From positions 252,446-316,445 of the forward strand of contig NZ_QUNI01000005.1 in assembly GCF_003385115.1 (NCBI RefSeq): a DNA stretch of 64,000 nucleotides, in the 5' to 3' direction. A program made the position numbers and the translations under genes. A model generated the notes under the pieces. That model worked only from the letters and a program-made list of their open reading frames with translations. It was not told the origin of the DNA and did not search any database. The number at the start of each line of letters is the position of its first letter. Position 1 is the stretch's first letter. Shown one piece after another: positions 61,922-64,000 of the stretch. This stretch comes from Flavobacterium aquicola (lineage in GTDB: Bacteria > Bacteroidota > Bacteroidia > Flavobacteriales > Flavobacteriaceae).

Positions 61922-61960
61922 AATTGATATTTTATTAGTTTATAAAGATTGATTTATTGA

Positions 61961-64000
61961 TTATGATTCTTGCATTTTGTGTGAGAATCTAAGAATGATA
62001 AATTCTGCAGGGCGAACAACTGCCATACCAATTTCAATAATCATTCGGCCTTCAAGAATGTCTATTGCCGACATCGTTTGCCCCAATCCAACTCGGACGT
62101 AAAAAGCCTGATCTGGTTTGGCTCCAGCCAATGCTCCGGCTCTCCACTGCAAAATCAAAAAGTTTTCGATCATTGCGCGTACTCGTACCCATGTGTTGGC
62201 ATCATTAGGTTCAAATACAAATTGTTCGGTTGCTTTTTTAATGGATTCTTCTGCCATATTAAAGAAACGTCTCACGGGCACATATCTCCATTCGTTGTCG
62301 TTTCCGGCAAGTGTTCTTGATCCCCAGACTAGAATTCCTTTTCCTGTAAACGTGCGTATTGCATTTATAGATTTTCCTGCTACGGTATCCACGTTCAATC
62401 CATCTTGTATATTATTAGTGATTTTTACGGTAGGGCTGATAACATAGTTCAAGCTGACATTGGCTGGTGCTTTCCACACGCCTCGATCACCATCTACTCT
62501 TGCATAAATTCCTGCTATGGCAGAACTCGGTGGAAGCGTTATTGAAAGATTAGAAATTTCGGCAAGTATTTTATTGTAGGTGGCATTGTCAAGCCCTGTG
62601 ATGTCTCCTAAAAATCGGCCATTCATGGCACCGTTATTTTTATCGTTTGGTTTTGCAGCTGTAACAGTTGCAGTAATTGCATCAATACGGGATATAATGG
62701 GCGCAAAAAGATCAATATCAAAAGTGATAGCAGCTGGCAGGCCAAGGATAGAGGCGGGCGATGTGAAATGCAAAATTTTTGGAACTTCAGAAAGTACGGT
62801 AGTAACTCCTGCTGCTCCCTTAATATTAGCAGTTATTTTTACTGAGGTATTTGCTGTTTTTGCCTTGCCTAATAAATCTGCCAAATTGGTTTTAACGCTT
62901 TCAATTTTATTAGGCAGTTCAAAAAGATCAGTAAGATTTTTTAAAGCTGCGGTAATAGCATCTCTGGTTACTTGGTCTTCCTCATCAGAAGCTATTGCGG
63001 CTTTTGCAGCTTTTTTAATTTTTTCTTTTTCTCCAATAAGATTGGTTAAATCTAAAGTCAGTGTTTCTAATAGAGGTATAAAGAGAGTGTTTTTTGCCAC
63101 CGAAAAATCTCCTGCTGCTGCATTATCAAAACCGGTTGGTGATTCAATAAAGCTCAAAACTGCTGCAATGCTTCCTGTTAGATTATCATTTGTGACAGGT
63201 ACAGTTTTTAATTTGCTTATTAATGGTGTAATTGCGGCTTTTGAACTTGCTAAATCGCTTAATACTGTTGACATGGCGTCAGGAGCAGGCGAGGTAAAGT
63301 GATTAATTTTAATATCGCTTGCATTATATCTATAATCCAAAATTGTCTCTAAATGCGGATAGTAAGCAGCTCCATACTTTAGAGTATCTTTTTCTGAACT
63401 AATAACGCCTCTCAAATCATCAACGTTTGTATCTGTAGGGCTGGAAGCATCGTAGCTAAGTGTATCAATAATTGTAAATCGATCCTGCAATTTTTTGCAT
63501 TGGTTCAAAGCATCATTATATAATCCATAAAAATCAGTTTTAGTAATACTCGTTACCTGAGTGGCATCAGGAAAAAGGATAAGTGTTGGTTCATCCATTT
63601 TTTCTAATTCAAGCAGACCCTTTTTTAATTGGCTGCTATCATTTATGGATGTTACTTTTGTATCAGCGTCATCTAAATCATCGCCATAACGGCCAACTGA
63701 TATAATGTAACACGGGCCGCCACCATTTGCAAAAAACAGCTGCATCGAATAATACATCAAAAAAGGCTGTCTGCTGGACGGTTGGTTTACAATAACAGAT
63801 CGTGTTGTAGTGCCATTATCAACTACATCATTGACAGTTACGCTAATAGTAGTTTCCGGCTTTGCAGCACCAAAAAATTTTTCATAGTCAAGCAAGGACG
63901 TAATTCTTGTTGGAACTAGTTTTAAATCTCCTTTAATCTTGTTGGTTGCTTTCTCCGTATATCCTATAAATGCAGGAATAGCTGTTTCAACTTGCGCTAC
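61961..64000 (-). CDS. eCIS contractile sheath protein, start beyond the window
   Basis: The frame is open to the last base; at the edge it reads VAQVETAIPAFIGYTEKA, the usual sheath N-terminus, so the internal Met at 63895 is not the start. About 679 residues are visible. The conserved C-terminal sheath core is GKGILVWGSRTLAG, FVFEPNDANTWVRVRAMIENFL, GLGQTMSAIDILEGRMIIEIGMA and VRPAEFIILRFSHK. About 230 residues between the N- and C-terminal cores form a lower-complexity Ala/Thr/Ser/Lys-rich insertion (roughly 62560-63290), probably exposed on the particle surface. Sheath and tube genes together identify a contractile system. Confidence 0.95.
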   Translation of the reverse strand, partial: VAQVETAIPAFIGYTEKATNKIKGDLKLVPTRITSLLDYEKFFGAAKPETTISVTVNDVVDNGTTTRSVIVNQPSSRQPFLMYYSMQLFFANGGGPCYIISVGRYGDDLDDADTKVTSINDSSQLKKGLLELEKMDEPTLILFPDATQVTSITKTDFYGLYNDALNQCKKLQDRFTIIDTLSYDASSPTDTNVDDLRGVISSEKDTLKYGAAYYPHLETILDYRYNASDIKINHFTSPAPDAMSTVLSDLASSKAAITPLISKLKTVPVTNDNLTGSIAAVLSFIESPTGFDNAAAGDFSVAKNTLFIPLLETLTLDLTNLIGEKEKIKKAAKAAIASDEEDQVTRDAITAALKNLTDLFELPNKIESVKTNLADLLGKAKTANTSVKITANIKGAAGVTTVLSEVPKILHFTSPASILGLPAAITFDIDLFAPIISRIDAITATVTAAKPNDKNNGAMNGRFLGDITGLDNATYNKILAEISNLSITLPPSSAIAGIYARVDGDRGVWKAPANVSLNYVISPTVKITNNIQDGLNVDTVAGKSINAIRTFTGKGILVWGSRTLAGNDNEWRYVPVRRFFNMAEESIKKATEQFVFEPNDANTWVRVRAMIENFLILQWRAGALAGAKPDQAFYVRVGLGQTMSAIDILEGRMIIEIGMAVVRPAEFIILRFSHKMQES

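Noticed and set aside
62580..63302. 240-residue antisense ORF over the sheath gene
   Set aside because: It mirrors the low-complexity Ala/Thr sheath insertion and is a shadow frame.
36498..64000. Prophage or type VI secretion system instead of eCIS
   Set aside because: No capsid, terminase, portal, lysis-holin pair, integrase or TssJLM-type membrane-complex genes are present; the PAAR, VgrG, LysM, DUF5908-like and AAA+ order fits eCIS. Genes beyond the right edge could still change this.

Overview
The window comes from a Bacteroidota genome, most likely Flavobacterium or a close relative. It is AT-rich. Many gene starts are preceded by the Bacteroidota -7 promoter box TAnnTTTG rather than by strong Shine-Dalgarno sites. 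The gene content fits: a bat (aerotolerance) operon, a PorZ type IX secretion protein, and a Flavobacteria-style gmk/nadD neighbourhood. No tRNA, rRNA, CRISPR array or transposase was found.

Layout. 1-4.0 kb holds an outer-membrane barrel gene cut by the left edge, a metallophosphatase, an AlbA_2-type protein and an aldo/keto reductase. 4.2-13.5 kb is a complete moxR-DUF58-(BatD-like)-batA-batB-batC-batD-batE operon, in which almost every spacer carries a different inverted-repeat family. 13.6-36.4 kb is mostly housekeeping: CvpA, pheS, gpsA, an iron-dependent alcohol dehydrogenase, a secreted DJ-1/PfpI protein with a divergent LysR regulator, nadD, gmk, yicC, an ArsC-like protein, DinB, a trans-sulfuration enzyme, gdhA, porZ, an MBOAT/SGNH acylation pair and recO. 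Bidirectional terminators lie between three convergent gene pairs. Dispersed palindromes fill the gaps, including two copies of a structured element whose stems covary.

36.5-64 kb is one long leftward cluster encoding an extracellular contractile injection system (eCIS, of the Afp/PVC/MAC/AlgoCIS type). In transcription order it encodes a sheath (cut by the right edge), two tube proteins, a DUF5908-like peptide, a LysM tube/baseplate connector, a VgrG-like hub, a PAAR tip, a gp25 baseplate protein, a baseplate-J protein, an Afp12-like baseplate protein, a large PKD protein and the tape-measure protein. An accessory block follows: a nucleotidyltransferase-like protein, two tandem GT-A-type glycosyltransferase-like proteins, two DUF4157 proteins (one of 1282 residues ending in an HNH nuclease motif), a AAA+ ATPase and a peptidoglycan-binding/CHAP protein. 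Spacers are short or overlapping, so the cluster probably works as one transcription unit, with the accessory block supplying payload, modification and assembly or release functions. The accessory block is the most novel part of the window.

Limits: all calls come from reading motifs and gene order by eye. No database search, alignment or folding was run. The sheath start, any second sheath, the tube terminator and the eCIS promoter lie beyond the right edge.
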